Assembly (NCBI GenBank): GCA_007118495.1 | Contig: SKRM01000009.1 | Coordinates: forward strand, 22,781-86,780 | Source of the DNA: Bacteroidales bacterium | GTDB lineage: Bacteria; Bacteroidota; Bacteroidia; Bacteroidales; UBA7960 | Length of the DNA stretch: 64,000 nt | Direction: 5' to 3' | Translations under genes and position numbers: made by a program | Notes under the pieces: generated by a model | Databases searched by the model: none | What the model was told of the DNA's origin: nothing | The model's input: only the letters and a program-made list of their open reading frames with translations | In this document: positions 10,686 through 20,817 of the stretch, piece after piece | How positions within the stretch are numbered: the stretch's first letter is position 1 | How the letters are laid out: every line of letters begins with the position of its first letter

Positions 10686-11390
10686 TCAGGCTGTAATGGC
10701 CAGGGTGGCTATCCATATTCTGGCACCCTTCACTGATAATAGTTCCTGTGCACACGCTTCAAGTGTGGCACCGGTGGTAATCACGTCATCAACCAGAAGT
10801 ATCTGTGCATGACTTACCTGTTCAGGCTTGTTGATTTTGAATGACGAATAAACATTTTCCCACCTGTCAATTCTTGATCTTTTTGTTTGTGTGGGGTTGT
10901 CAATAATGCGTACAAGCCAGTCAGTGTAACAGGGTATGGACAATGTTGCAGATAGGCCCCTGGCAAAAACCTCACTTTGATTAAACCCCCTTTTTTTTTC
11001 TTTGTCAGGATGAAGGGGTACCGGAATGATAGCTGTGATATCTCCATAGTATGGAGAACGTTTAATGTCGCGCCCAAGAAGCATGCCCAGGTGCTCGCCG
11101 AGCCTGGTGTTTCCCTGGTATTTAAAGGCATGCACCAACCGCTGCACCCCTCCTTTTTTATGAAAGTGATACAGCGCAGTACCTGTTTGTATTTGAACCC
11201 TTCCCCAGAATATCCTGGTCAGCGCATTGTCGCTGTGCTGATGAAACCTTGTTCTGGGTAGTGATGTCTGGCAATAGGAACACAAAAAGACTTCCTGACC
11301 TGCCAAAAGCCCCCTGCATACATGGCATGTGTCGGGAAAAAAGAGATTAACAAAGTGTTTTAAAAAACCTGGCAATCTTACGTTAGACAT
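10686..11390 (-). CDS. ComF family protein (phosphoribosyltransferase)
   Basis: Cys pairs CHVCRG/CSYC, RGFNQSE, PRTase motif ILLVDDVITTGAT. Confidence 0.87.
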   Translation of the reverse strand: MSNVRLPGFLKHFVNLFFPDTCHVCRGLLAGQEVFLCSYCQTSLPRTRFHQHSDNALTRIFWGRVQIQTGTALYHFHKKGGVQRLVHAFKYQGNTRLGEHLGMLLGRDIKRSPYYGDITAIIPVPLHPDKEKKRGFNQSEVFARGLSATLSIPCYTDWLVRIIDNPTQTKRSRIDRWENVYSSFKINKPEQVSHAQILLVDDVITTGATLEACAQELLSVKGARIWIATLAITA

Positions 11391-11635
11391 ATGTGTCGGG
11401 ATGCGAATTGAAGAAAACTTACCATGGCATTGTATGTGTTTATTTTATTCACGTGAGTGTAGTATTGAATAAAAAAATCATGTACATTTGCAGTGCTTTG
11501 AGCTTATGCATCATGCAGACAGTCAATGCGAAACGTTTTTGCAAATACTGTAAAACTACCATATTTTTCGACCAGCAAAACACCAGGGGTTGTTAAATAA
11601 GTCAAAAGGTGGTTTTTGTGTTTTCAAAGGTTCTT

Positions 11636-11665
11636 ATGGTCAAGTTAAAAAGGCAGCTTGACCAT
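11636..11665. repeat. 9-bp perfect inverted repeat ATGGTCAAG-N12-CTTGACCAT in the 5' region of the 11715 gene
   Basis: Direct reading; arms 11636-11644 and 11657-11665. Confidence 0.7.
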
Positions 11666-11714
11666 GGCAGTGGAAAGAAAAAAACCAGTATAAATATATT
11701 GAAACAACAAAAAA

Positions 11715-12632
11715 ATGGAAACTCAAGAAACCAATCAATCAAATGTCAACTCCAACAATGAAAAAATCTACCGTATTACCATTGTTGTGCTTGGTGTATT
11801 GGTCTTATTGCTGGCAATTTTATGGGTAACCAGCAGGCAAAGCCTGAAAGAGGTCACAATTGAAAGAGAGATTGCAAGTGAGTTAAATGAAGAACTTCAA
11901 AACGAGCTCGATTCAGTGCTCAATGAGTATTATTTGGTAAGGCTTGAATATGACAGTGTTTTGGCTGACAAGGATAGCATCATTGAGGCAAATGCCCAGG
12001 AAATTCAGGGTCTGATTGCCCGTCAGGCCGATTATTACCGCATCAGAAGGCAACTTAACCTTTTACAGGAAATTACCCAGAACTATGTGAGGGAAATCGA
12101 CAGCCTGTATACTGAAAATCGTGTATTGAAGGCAGAAAATGTTCAGATGCGTGAAGAGATACAGGTTGTTACACGCCGATCAACCCAACTTGCACAGGAG
12201 AGACAGGTGCTGGAGTCGAAAGTTGAGGAGGCAGCCACCCTGCGCGCTTACCAGATTGAAGCCACTTCATTCAGAGTCAGGGGGCGTGATCGTGAAGATG
12301 AGACCGACCGGGCATCAAGGGTTGAGCAGATCCGTGTATGTTTTCTTATCGGAGAAAACCCCATAACCCCTCCCGGCGATTACAATGTCTATATGCGTAT
12401 TGCTGATCCTGCCGGAAATATTATCAGGATAAGTGATGATGATGCCTACGCATTTATGCATCAAGGTGACACACTGCAGTTTTCAGTGAAGGGTGTGTTT
12501 AACTATCAAAACAGGGAGTTGAATAAATGCCTCACATGGCAGCGGATAGCCGAATTCGAACCAGGTATTTATTCGATTTCCATCTACACCGACGAATTCC
12601 GCCTTGGTGAAACTGCCTTACAACTCAGATAG
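11715..12632 (+). CDS. Membrane-anchored coiled-coil protein with C-terminal globular domain (paralogue A)
   Basis: N-terminal TM helix, long coiled coil, C-terminal domain resembling that of the 12900-13817 ORF. Confidence 0.75.
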   Translation: METQETNQSNVNSNNEKIYRITIVVLGVLVLLLAILWVTSRQSLKEVTIEREIASELNEELQNELDSVLNEYYLVRLEYDSVLADKDSIIEANAQEIQGLIARQADYYRIRRQLNLLQEITQNYVREIDSLYTENRVLKAENVQMREEIQVVTRRSTQLAQERQVLESKVEEAATLRAYQIEATSFRVRGRDREDETDRASRVEQIRVCFLIGENPITPPGDYNVYMRIADPAGNIIRISDDDAYAFMHQGDTLQFSVKGVFNYQNRELNKCLTWQRIAEFEPGIYSISIYTDEFRLGETALQLR

Positions 12633-12815
12633 GGCAGGGATGAAACTTATGAACATTTCTTGTTTTTAGCTTGTTGCTTTATTAGGAACAACACCATACA
12701 GGCCATAAAGAATAAGGATTTTGGTCTGCTTGGTGTTATTTGTCAGCAGGTAATCGGATGTTGAAAAGTTGTTCCAGAGACTGTTGTATGTAGCCTGTGA
12801 ATCGCCTAATTTTAT

Positions 12816-12832
12816 ATTCCACAATGTGGAAT
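12816..12832. repeat. 17-bp perfect palindrome ATTCCACAaTGTGGAAT
   Basis: Direct reading; arms 12816-12823 and 12825-12832; intergenic upstream of paralogue B. Confidence 0.7.
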
Positions 12833-12899
12833 GTAGCTACTTGTTTAATGGCAAAAATCAGTCATTGTGGATAAAACGAAACGAAATTCTCTTCATACT

Positions 12900-13817
12900 A
12901 TGGGCAATCGCCCGAACTCTTCCGTATGGAGCCGGCAGATGCTGGCCCCTTTTATCTTTTTATCTGTTTTGAGTATATTGCTGGCTGTTGTGGCTGGCCT
13001 GGCGCTGAGGTCGGCGCTGTCTGAGTCAAAACAGACAGAACAGGCGCTGCTTGAAAAAGACTGGTATGCGTCAGAATACGAGAAGTTGACTATTCAATTG
13101 AACGAGCTTGACAATGCGTATGAATTATTAAGTTATGAATACGGCATACTAGACAATCAGTTTCAGGAACAGCGCCAGGAAATTTCGCGGTTAAGACAGC
13201 AGATTCAGCGGGGGCTTACATCTCAGCAAATCGCTCATTACAATGACCGTATCCGTGAACTGGAATCGCTGCTAAGGCAGTATCAGACAGACATGTCAAT
13301 GATCGTGGCTGACAATGAAGTCTTGATCATGGAGAATCAGCAAATGGCCAGTACCCTGAACCAGGTGGCAGATCGAAACCAATTACTTGAAAGCGAAAAT
13401 CGCATATTGGGTGAAAAAGTAGAAGTGGCCAGCAGGTTGCAGTTGTCGGCCATCACCATCTCTGCATTAAGAAATGTCGATCGTATGAGGGTTACAGACC
13501 GGGCCAGACGTGTTTCGGCCATTGGGGTGTGTTTTGATGTCAGACACAACTTTTTGGCGGGCGAGGGTGAACGTATGATCTATTTTCAGGTAACCGGTCC
13601 GGAAAACAGGGTGCTGACCAATGGAGAGAACTCCACTTTCCAGTGGCAGGGCCAGAACCAGCGATATTCTTTTTCAGAACGATTTGAATGGTCGGGCGGT
13701 GATGTAAACATCTGCAGTAACTGGATCGTAACGCGTGATCTTTTGCCCGGTTTCTATCAGTTGGTTATTTTCTTTGAGGGGCATCAGTATGAACCCGTGT
13801 TTTTTGAATTAAAATAA
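12900..13817 (+). CDS. Membrane-anchored coiled-coil protein with C-terminal globular domain (paralogue B)
   Basis: Same architecture as 11715-12632 (RASRVEQIRVCFLIGEN vs RARRVSAIGVCFDVRHN). Track start 12867 is GTG; ATG at 12900 is the likelier start. Confidence 0.72.
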   Translation: MGNRPNSSVWSRQMLAPFIFLSVLSILLAVVAGLALRSALSESKQTEQALLEKDWYASEYEKLTIQLNELDNAYELLSYEYGILDNQFQEQRQEISRLRQQIQRGLTSQQIAHYNDRIRELESLLRQYQTDMSMIVADNEVLIMENQQMASTLNQVADRNQLLESENRILGEKVEVASRLQLSAITISALRNVDRMRVTDRARRVSAIGVCFDVRHNFLAGEGERMIYFQVTGPENRVLTNGENSTFQWQGQNQRYSFSERFEWSGGDVNICSNWIVTRDLLPGFYQLVIFFEGHQYEPVFFELK

Positions 13818-13842
13818 ATTGTCTTTAGGCTAAGGATGATCA

Positions 13843-13867
13843 AGTGCCGGCAATGCCGGCACTTTTT
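13843..13867 (+). terminator. Intrinsic terminator
   Basis: AGTGCCGGC-AAT-GCCGGCACT followed by a T-rich tract. Confidence 0.85.
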
Positions 13868-13915
13868 GTATTTTTGCAAATCAAAACTATCAGAACCAGT
13901 AAAAAATAATGGCAG

Positions 13916-16375
13916 ATGCAGATTTCATATCATTGGCTGAAACAATATCTTGCAGTTGAGACTGATCCGGATCAACTGGCGGCACTTCTTACTGATTGCG
14001 GCCTTGAAGTCGAGAGCGTGGATAAATATCAGGCCATCAAAGGCGGGTTAGAAGGTGTGGTTACCGGACATGTTCTGACAAGTGAAAAACATCCTGATGC
14101 CGACAAACTCACACTTAACAGCGTGGATGTTGGCCAGGAAGAACCTTTGTCTATTGTTTGCGGGGCGCCCAATGTTGCAGCGGGTCAAAAGGTGCTGGTT
14201 GCCTTGGTGGGTGCCACCCTTTACCTGCCCGGCGGAGAATTACAGATCAAAAAAGCCAAAATACGTGGACAACTTTCTGAAGGAATGATCTGTGCCGAAG
14301 ACGAGTTGGGTCTGGGTGATTCACATGAAGGTATCATGGTTCTGCCCGACGATGTTGAACCGGGGATGCCGGCTGCTGAATATTTCAATCTGATCACTGA
14401 TTATGTGTTTGAGATCGGGTTGACACCAAACCGAATTGATGCCGCTTCGCATATCGGCGTTGCCAGAGACGTACTGGCTGTATTGAATCACCATACCAGA
14501 ACGCGTGATTACAGCCTTGTATGGCCAGATATCAGCAAATTTGCAATTGACAGCAGAGAACTGGTTATTCCGGTAAGCATTGAAGATCCCGAAGCATGTC
14601 TCAGATACAGCAGCTTAACCATCAGTGGCGTTAAAGTTGAAGAATCTCCTGATTGGCTTAAGCATCGACTGTTGGCTGTTGGACAGAAACCCATTAACAA
14701 TGTGGTTGATGTGACAAATTATGTGCTTCAGGAAATGGGACAACCCCTGCATGCATTTGATGCTGGGGCTATCAAAGGCAAAAAGGTTGTTGTCAGAAAG
14801 CCCGGTCAGGGTACTGTTTTTGAGACTCTCGACATGGAAAAACTGGAACTTACCGGTGATGACCTGATGATTTGTGATGAAAGCGAGCCCATGTGTATGG
14901 GTGGGATTCTGGGAGGAACAGGTTCAGGAGTTACCCATAAGACCAACGATGTGTTTTTGGAAAGTGCCTGTTTTGATCCGGTTTCTATCAGAAAATCTTC
15001 AAGGATACATGGACTTAAAACCGAAGCATCTTTCAGGTTTGAGAGAGGTTCTGATCCCCACATTACCGTTAAAGCCTTAAAAAGGGCGGCACTTCTCATA
15101 AAGGAACTGGCCGGAGGAAAGATCTCATCTGATATATCAGACCTTTTTCCTGGCAAGAAAAATGAAGTCATGATTCAATTGAATTATGACCATGTTGACG
15201 GCCTGATAGGTAAGCACATACCACCCGAGACAATCCGGTCTGTTTTGGAAGATCTTGACTTTAAGGTGATGGAAAAAACCGACCAGGGACTATTGCTGGT
15301 TGTTCCGGCTTACAGGGTTGATGTTACAAGGCCTGCTGACGTAATTGAAGAAATTTTACGCATCTATGGCTACAATCAGGTAGAGGTGCCGTCAAAAATG
15401 CATGCTTCAATTGTGATTTCTCCCAAGCCTGACAAAGAAAAACTTCAGAATGTTATTTCTGATATGCTCTCTGCCAGAGGGTTTCAAGAAATAATGAACA
15501 ACTCCCTGACCAAAGCATCATATTATCATTTTCAGGGTTTTGACCAAGGCCAGCTGGTATCTATAGTAAATCCGCTCAGCCAGGATCTGAATGTGATGCG
15601 ACACTCTCTGCTATTTGGTGGTTTGGAAACCATTGCGTTTAACCAAAACAGGAAATTGCCCGACCTGAAACTCTTTGAGTTTGGTAATATCTATGCAAGG
15701 GATGCTGTCAAAGATGGAGAAGGCCCCCTAACCAAATACAACGAACGGATGGTGCTCGGTTTATTCCTGACTGGCATGCGCCAGCCTGAGTCGTGGTCTG
15801 AAAAACCATCAGAGATTGGCTTTTTCGACCTAAAAAAAGCTGCCATGGTGGTGCTTGAAAGGCTTGGCATGCGTGAAAGACAGATCACCCTTAAACCAGT
15901 TGCTGAAGATCCCTTATTTACCTTTGGCAGTGATGTGTTGTTTGGCAAAAAACATATGGGGCGCATTGGTATGCTAACAGATGGAGTGATGCGGAGGTTT
16001 GATATCCGTAAACCTGTGTTCTATGGTTACATTGAGTGGGATATGCTCATGAAGTATGCCGGTGAACACCACATCCTTTATCAGGAGGTTCCGCGATTCC
16101 CTGAAGTCAGGAGAGATCTCGCCCTGTTGCTTGATGCCGGTATCGGATTTGCTGAGATTGAAAGAATTGCCCATGAAACAGAGCGAAAAATCCTTTGCGA
16201 AGTGAATTTGTTTGATGTCTATCAGGATGACAGACTGGGCAAGGATAAGAAATCATATGCAGTGAGCTATGTGTTCAGAGATGATCAGAAAACGCTGCGA
16301 GATAAAGATGTTGACAAGATCATGGAAAAAATGCAAAAGGCTTATCAGGATAAGCTGGGTGCTTCTATAAGGTAG
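13916..16375 (+). CDS. pheT: Phenylalanyl-tRNA synthetase beta subunit
   Basis: Full-length PheT: N-terminal tRNA-binding domain, B3/B4, B5 and C-terminal anticodon-binding (FDX-ACB) regions. Confidence 0.95.
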   Translation: MQISYHWLKQYLAVETDPDQLAALLTDCGLEVESVDKYQAIKGGLEGVVTGHVLTSEKHPDADKLTLNSVDVGQEEPLSIVCGAPNVAAGQKVLVALVGATLYLPGGELQIKKAKIRGQLSEGMICAEDELGLGDSHEGIMVLPDDVEPGMPAAEYFNLITDYVFEIGLTPNRIDAASHIGVARDVLAVLNHHTRTRDYSLVWPDISKFAIDSRELVIPVSIEDPEACLRYSSLTISGVKVEESPDWLKHRLLAVGQKPINNVVDVTNYVLQEMGQPLHAFDAGAIKGKKVVVRKPGQGTVFETLDMEKLELTGDDLMICDESEPMCMGGILGGTGSGVTHKTNDVFLESACFDPVSIRKSSRIHGLKTEASFRFERGSDPHITVKALKRAALLIKELAGGKISSDISDLFPGKKNEVMIQLNYDHVDGLIGKHIPPETIRSVLEDLDFKVMEKTDQGLLLVVPAYRVDVTRPADVIEEILRIYGYNQVEVPSKMHASIVISPKPDKEKLQNVISDMLSARGFQEIMNNSLTKASYYHFQGFDQGQLVSIVNPLSQDLNVMRHSLLFGGLETIAFNQNRKLPDLKLFEFGNIYARDAVKDGEGPLTKYNERMVLGLFLTGMRQPESWSEKPSEIGFFDLKKAAMVVLERLGMRERQITLKPVAEDPLFTFGSDVLFGKKHMGRIGMLTDGVMRRFDIRKPVFYGYIEWDMLMKYAGEHHILYQEVPRFPEVRRDLALLLDAGIGFAEIERIAHETERKILCEVNLFDVYQDDRLGKDKKSYAVSYVFRDDQKTLRDKDVDKIMEKMQKAYQDKLGASIR

Positions 16376-16390
16376 ATTTCTGGTTTCTTA

Positions 16391-17617
16391 TTAAACCGGT
16401 GGCTTATCACCGGCCTTCCAAAGATTTTGCAGAGGGATGAGTGCTGCAACCAATCCGATACAAAATACAGTGGCTGCCACGAGAAGTAGATCAGGCAGCT
16501 GCAGGTAAACAGGGTAGGCGTCAGTGATGAACACCCCCTCTGCCTGAAGCTGGATTATTCCGTAACGCATTTGAAGCCATGAAATAAGGCCTCCCAGCAT
16601 GATTCCCCCCAGCGCTCCGGCCAGGCTTATCATGACCCCTTCAACCAGGAAAATACGATGAATGAGCTTCTTGGATGCACCCATTGAGCGTAACACTGAA
16701 ATATCCCTTCGCTTCTCGATAACCAGCATGGTGAGCGACCCTATGATGTTGAAAGCAGCTATGGCAAGGATGAATGACAGGATGAAAAAGATTGCCCATT
16801 TCTCAGACCGCATGACCCTGTAAAGAAAATCTTGTTGCTGTACACGGTTTCGAACCTGAAACTGGTCTCCCAGAATCTCCTGCAATTGACGTTGTACCCG
16901 GCTGTGGCTATACCCGGGGTCAAGTTTAAGCATGACTGAGGTCACTTCATTTTCGTAGTCAAGCAAGCTGCGCATGAGACGGACGGGAAGCAGAACATAT
17001 TCCATGTCGAATTCAGGCTGAACGGCAAATACACCACTGGCATAATTTGACGAAGATCTGAAGGCCTGTGCAGGCAAAAGACCTGTTGCCCTTCCCCTTC
17101 GCGGAACGTAAAGGTTCAGGGGGTGGAGAAAATCATGGATGCTGGCGTTCAGCGTGAAAAAGACACCCTGTCCGGGAATGATGTAATCTCTGTCTGATTC
17201 TTCAAGCATATATTCACCCTGTACAAGCAGAGTATCTATGCCTGTTACATGCTGATAGTTCTGGTCAACCCCACGCAGGGTGACCAGATGCTGTTGCTCG
17301 CGGTATGTGATAAGACCTGATTCTTCCAGAACCTGACTGTATTCAATTACGCCCGGAGTTTGCCTGACCTGCTCCAGCGGGAAATGATCCATGGTAAAAG
17401 TTTTTCCTTCGACCAGGCTTATTTCAATATCGGGGTGAAAGGCATTGAAGAGCGACATGATCAACCTTTCAAAACCATTGAATACCGATAATACCACCAC
17501 CAGGGCCATGGCCCCAACTGCCACTCCCATCACCGATACCAGGGTAATGATATTGATGGCGTTATGGGTTTTTTTGGCGAAAAGGTATCGCCATGCTATG
17601 TATAATGGAAGCCGCAA
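16391..17617 (-). CDS. FtsX-like ABC transporter permease (LolC/LolE-like)
   Basis: N-terminal IAWRYLFAKKTHNAINIITLVSVMGVAVGAMALVVVLSVFNGFE and C-terminal FtsX TM bundle. Confidence 0.87.
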   Translation of the reverse strand: MRLPLYIAWRYLFAKKTHNAINIITLVSVMGVAVGAMALVVVLSVFNGFERLIMSLFNAFHPDIEISLVEGKTFTMDHFPLEQVRQTPGVIEYSQVLEESGLITYREQQHLVTLRGVDQNYQHVTGIDTLLVQGEYMLEESDRDYIIPGQGVFFTLNASIHDFLHPLNLYVPRRGRATGLLPAQAFRSSSNYASGVFAVQPEFDMEYVLLPVRLMRSLLDYENEVTSVMLKLDPGYSHSRVQRQLQEILGDQFQVRNRVQQQDFLYRVMRSEKWAIFFILSFILAIAAFNIIGSLTMLVIEKRRDISVLRSMGASKKLIHRIFLVEGVMISLAGALGGIMLGGLISWLQMRYGIIQLQAEGVFITDAYPVYLQLPDLLLVAATVFCIGLVAALIPLQNLWKAGDKPPV

Positions 17618-17620
17618 AGC

Positions 17621-18451
17621 CTATGGTGTTTTGTGGTTTGCTTTCCATGCCTTGACCATCAATCCTGTACCTGAAACATGGGTTTGTTTCAGGTCGAGCA
17701 TATTGAGGATAAGCACAAAAGGCATAACCAGTAAATAATAAAGTGGTAAGATGATAAACCATATCCTGGAGTATCCCAACAGGGTGATGGGGTATTTCAT
17801 GGATAAAAGCCATGAAATATGACCTGGTTTCCCATATGTATAGCGGATATCCGTACGAGAAAAACCGGCATCAAGCAATTTGTCCCTGATGTCGTCAACA
17901 CTATACCCATCTCTTACATGCTCTTCAATAAATGAGGTATCACCTTGCTTCTCAACCCCACTGCCACCCTGATCTGAAGGTGTGCTGATCAGCAGCATTC
18001 CTCCGGCTTTGAGCGACTGGTAAAGGTTGGAGAATACCTGTCGGTCTGACTCAATATGTTCCATGACATCAACCGAAAGAATCAGGTCATAGAAATCTGG
18101 CTGAACAAAGCTGGTAAGGTCGGCGGTGGCAAATCTGAGGTTTTTTCGGGCCGTTTTTCTGGTGAATGCCTGGCAGGCTGCCACTTCATCTTCTTTGATG
18201 TCAATTCCACTTACCTCCCAATCAGAGAATTTCCTCGCCACATAATAGGCGTACTGACCAAACCCACTACCTGCATCCAATACATGTGTATTTTTGCTGT
18301 CTGACCTGTCCTTTGCAAATTGCCTTATGGCTCGGTGAATGTGCCAGGTGCGCAGCAAAAGGATGTCGAGCAGTCTGTAAAAAAAACTGCGCATCCACGT
18401 ACGCCTGTTGAATAAGCTGCCTAAACTGCGCTTAATTGGGTCATAGTGCAT
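17621..18451 (-). CDS. Class I SAM-dependent methyltransferase
   Basis: VLDAGSGFGQYAYYVARKF, DLILSVDVMEHIESD. Confidence 0.87.
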   Translation of the reverse strand: MHYDPIKRSLGSLFNRRTWMRSFFYRLLDILLLRTWHIHRAIRQFAKDRSDSKNTHVLDAGSGFGQYAYYVARKFSDWEVSGIDIKEDEVAACQAFTRKTARKNLRFATADLTSFVQPDFYDLILSVDVMEHIESDRQVFSNLYQSLKAGGMLLISTPSDQGGSGVEKQGDTSFIEEHVRDGYSVDDIRDKLLDAGFSRTDIRYTYGKPGHISWLLSMKYPITLLGYSRIWFIILPLYYLLVMPFVLILNMLDLKQTHVSGTGLMVKAWKANHKTP

Positions 18452-18462
18452 GGCTGAATGAT

Positions 18463-18807
18463 CTATTGTTTGAGCAGGTTTTCAATATTGTCAATATAGT
18501 CAAGGCTGTCATCAATAAAAAAGCGAAGCTCCGGCACATGACGAAGTTGGTTTCTGACTCGCTGCCCCAATTGCTTTCTTATTTCACTGCCTTTCGCCTC
18601 AACCTGACCAATAACTTCATTGGCATCTTTACCAAAAATACTCAGGTAGGTTTTGGCAATGGACAAGTCGGCGGTAACATAAACCTTGGTCACGGTGATC
18701 ATCACTCCGGGGAACCAGTCGCGCCCCGATACCTGTAATATCTCACCCAGGTCTTTTTGTAAAAGCCTGGCAATGCGTTGTTGTCTGTTCGTTTCCATAT
18801 CAGACAA
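18463..18807 (-). CDS. rbfA: Ribosome-binding factor A
   Basis: RbfA fold signature: VTKVYVTADLSIAKTYLSIFG, LRHVPELRFFIDDSLDY. Confidence 0.9.
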   Translation of the reverse strand: MSDMETNRQQRIARLLQKDLGEILQVSGRDWFPGVMITVTKVYVTADLSIAKTYLSIFGKDANEVIGQVEAKGSEIRKQLGQRVRNQLRHVPELRFFIDDSLDYIDNIENLLKQ

Positions 18808-18992
18808 AAATACTTGATTTTTTTATCATAGTAATCATCTGGAAGCATCAGTCGGGATCAAAGTTTCAGAAAACCGTCATCCCGGGGTTTTGAACTGCGC
18901 GAATGCCTTATGCTGAGGGGTAAAACATACTCCTGAAGCTTTGAGTCTTAAACCAGTCGGGATATTTTGCAACTTAATCTAAATATTGTATT

Positions 18993-19136
18993 TTAGCTCG
19001 TTAGCTCGGTGCAGAACGCCTCGCTGTTAGCACGTCGCTTGGCTCCGTGCGGCTGGCTTGGCCTTTCAGGCCTGAGCCAAGCCCTCAAACCCGTAACCCC
19101 ATTAACTCACAAACCCATAAACCCACAAACCCCATT
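18993..19136. repeat. Structured/low-complexity intergenic element: TTAGCTCG direct repeat, GGCTTGGC/GCCAAGCC hairpin, then an ACCC/AAACCC-rich run
   Basis: TTAGCTCG x2 at 18993-19008; hairpin arms 19055-19062 and 19076-19083; repeat-like aacccgtaaccccattaactcacaaacccataaacccacaaacccc directly before the fumarase ATG. Confidence 0.5.
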
Positions 19137-20756
19137 ATGAAAACACCCGAATTTATTTACCAGGAACCGTTCCCACTCGGGAAAGACGACACGGAGTATT
19201 ATTTGCTCACTTCAAAGTATGTAAGCATGGCGAGTCTGGAGGGAAAGCCTGTGTTGAAAGTGGCGCCTGAGGGATTATCTGAACTGGCTTTTGCTGCCCT
19301 TAGAGATACCTCTTTCATGCTGCGTAAAGACCATATCATGCAGTTGGCAGAAATCTTAAATGACCCTGAAGCCAGTGAAAATGATAAATATGTGGCCCTG
19401 ACTATGCTGCGCAATGCTGAAATTTCTGCTAAAGGCCTGCTGCCTTATTGCCAGGATACCGGTACCGCCACCATTGTTGCAAAGAAAGGACAACAGGTAT
19501 GGACAGGAGGGGGAGACGCTGAAGCTCTGTCAAGGGGTGTTTACAAAGTGTATACTGAAGAAAACCTCAGATATTCGCAGACCATTCCCCTGGATATGTA
19601 CAAAGAAAAAAATTCAGGCACAAATTTGCCGGCTCAAATTGATATTGCCGCCACAGATGGAGGTGAATATCAGTTTTTATTTGTTGCCAAAGGCGGAGGA
19701 TCTTCAAATAAGACGGCCTTGTTTCAAGAAACCAAGGCTCTGCTGAACCCTGAAAAGCTTGAAAAATATTTGGTTGACAAATTAAAATCACTGGGAACAG
19801 CAGCCTGTCCACCCTATCATGTGGCTTTTGTTATAGGTGGAACCTCAGCTGAGGCTACCCTGAAGACAGTGAAGCTTGCTTCGGCCAAATACCTTGATAA
19901 CTTGCCAGAAGAGGGCAATGAAGGCGGACAAGCTTTCAGAGACAGAGATATGGAAGAAAAAGTGTTGCAGGCTGCCTACAAGCTTGGAATTGGAGCGCAG
20001 TTTGGCGGAAAGTATTTTGCACTTGATATCAGGGTGATCAGATTGCCGCGCCATGGCGCTTCATGTCCGGTGGCCATGGGTGTTTCATGTGCAGCTGACC
20101 GTAACATCAAAGCCAAAATCAACAATGAAGGGATTTGGATTGAAAAGCTTGAAGACAATCCCGGACGCTTTATTCCTGAAGATTACAGACTCAAGGATGA
20201 CAAAGCAGGAGCCGTAAACATTGACCTTGACCAGCCCATGGCTGAAATTCTTACTGAATTGAGTAAGCACAAGGTTGGCACCCGCCTATCGCTTAATGGC
20301 ACCATTGTCGTAGCCAGGGATATTGCCCATGCCAGGCTTAAGGACAGGCTGGATGCAGGCGAAGGTTTACCCCAGTATATCAAAGATCATCCGGTGTATT
20401 ATGCCGGACCTGCCAAAACCCCGAAAGGCTTGCCTTCCGGGTCATTTGGTCCCACTACAGCTGGTCGTATGGACTCTTATGTTGACCTGTTTCAGCAGCA
20501 TGGAGGCAGTATGATTATGATCGCCAAGGGTAACCGGAGTCAGGCAGTTACAGATGCCTGTGCCAATTATGGCGGTTTTTACCTGGGCAGTATTGGCGGT
20601 CCGGCCGCTATCCTGGCCCAGGAGAACATTCTGGAGGTCGAATTGCTCGAATACCCTGAACTTGGAATGGAGGCCGTATATCGCATCAAGGTCAAAGATT
20701 TCCCGGCATTTATCCTGGTTGATGATAAGGGCAATGACTTTTATCGCATGGATTGA
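19137..20756 (+). CDS. Fumarate hydratase, class I (Fe-S)
   Basis: [32 protein letters not shown] at 19137 ([12 protein letters not shown]) preferred over track start 19047. Confidence 0.9.
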   Translation: MKTPEFIYQEPFPLGKDDTEYYLLTSKYVSMASLEGKPVLKVAPEGLSELAFAALRDTSFMLRKDHIMQLAEILNDPEASENDKYVALTMLRNAEISAKGLLPYCQDTGTATIVAKKGQQVWTGGGDAEALSRGVYKVYTEENLRYSQTIPLDMYKEKNSGTNLPAQIDIAATDGGEYQFLFVAKGGGSSNKTALFQETKALLNPEKLEKYLVDKLKSLGTAACPPYHVAFVIGGTSAEATLKTVKLASAKYLDNLPEEGNEGGQAFRDRDMEEKVLQAAYKLGIGAQFGGKYFALDIRVIRLPRHGASCPVAMGVSCAADRNIKAKINNEGIWIEKLEDNPGRFIPEDYRLKDDKAGAVNIDLDQPMAEILTELSKHKVGTRLSLNGTIVVARDIAHARLKDRLDAGEGLPQYIKDHPVYYAGPAKTPKGLPSGSFGPTTAGRMDSYVDLFQQHGGSMIMIAKGNRSQAVTDACANYGGFYLGSIGGPAAILAQENILEVELLEYPELGMEAVYRIKVKDFPAFILVDDKGNDFYRMD

Positions 20757-20817
20757 TAACAGAGATTTTCTGAACATGTAGGCATAGTTGGTTGTTCATT
20801 TTGAAAAACATATACCT

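Noticed and set aside
11393-11596. 67-aa plus-strand ORF after comF
   Set aside because: Non-ATG-like context, compositionally intergenic, no recognisable motif.
12769-12972. 67-aa ORF overlapping the start of the second coiled-coil paralogue
   Set aside because: Out of frame with the well-supported CDS and spans the palindrome-containing spacer.
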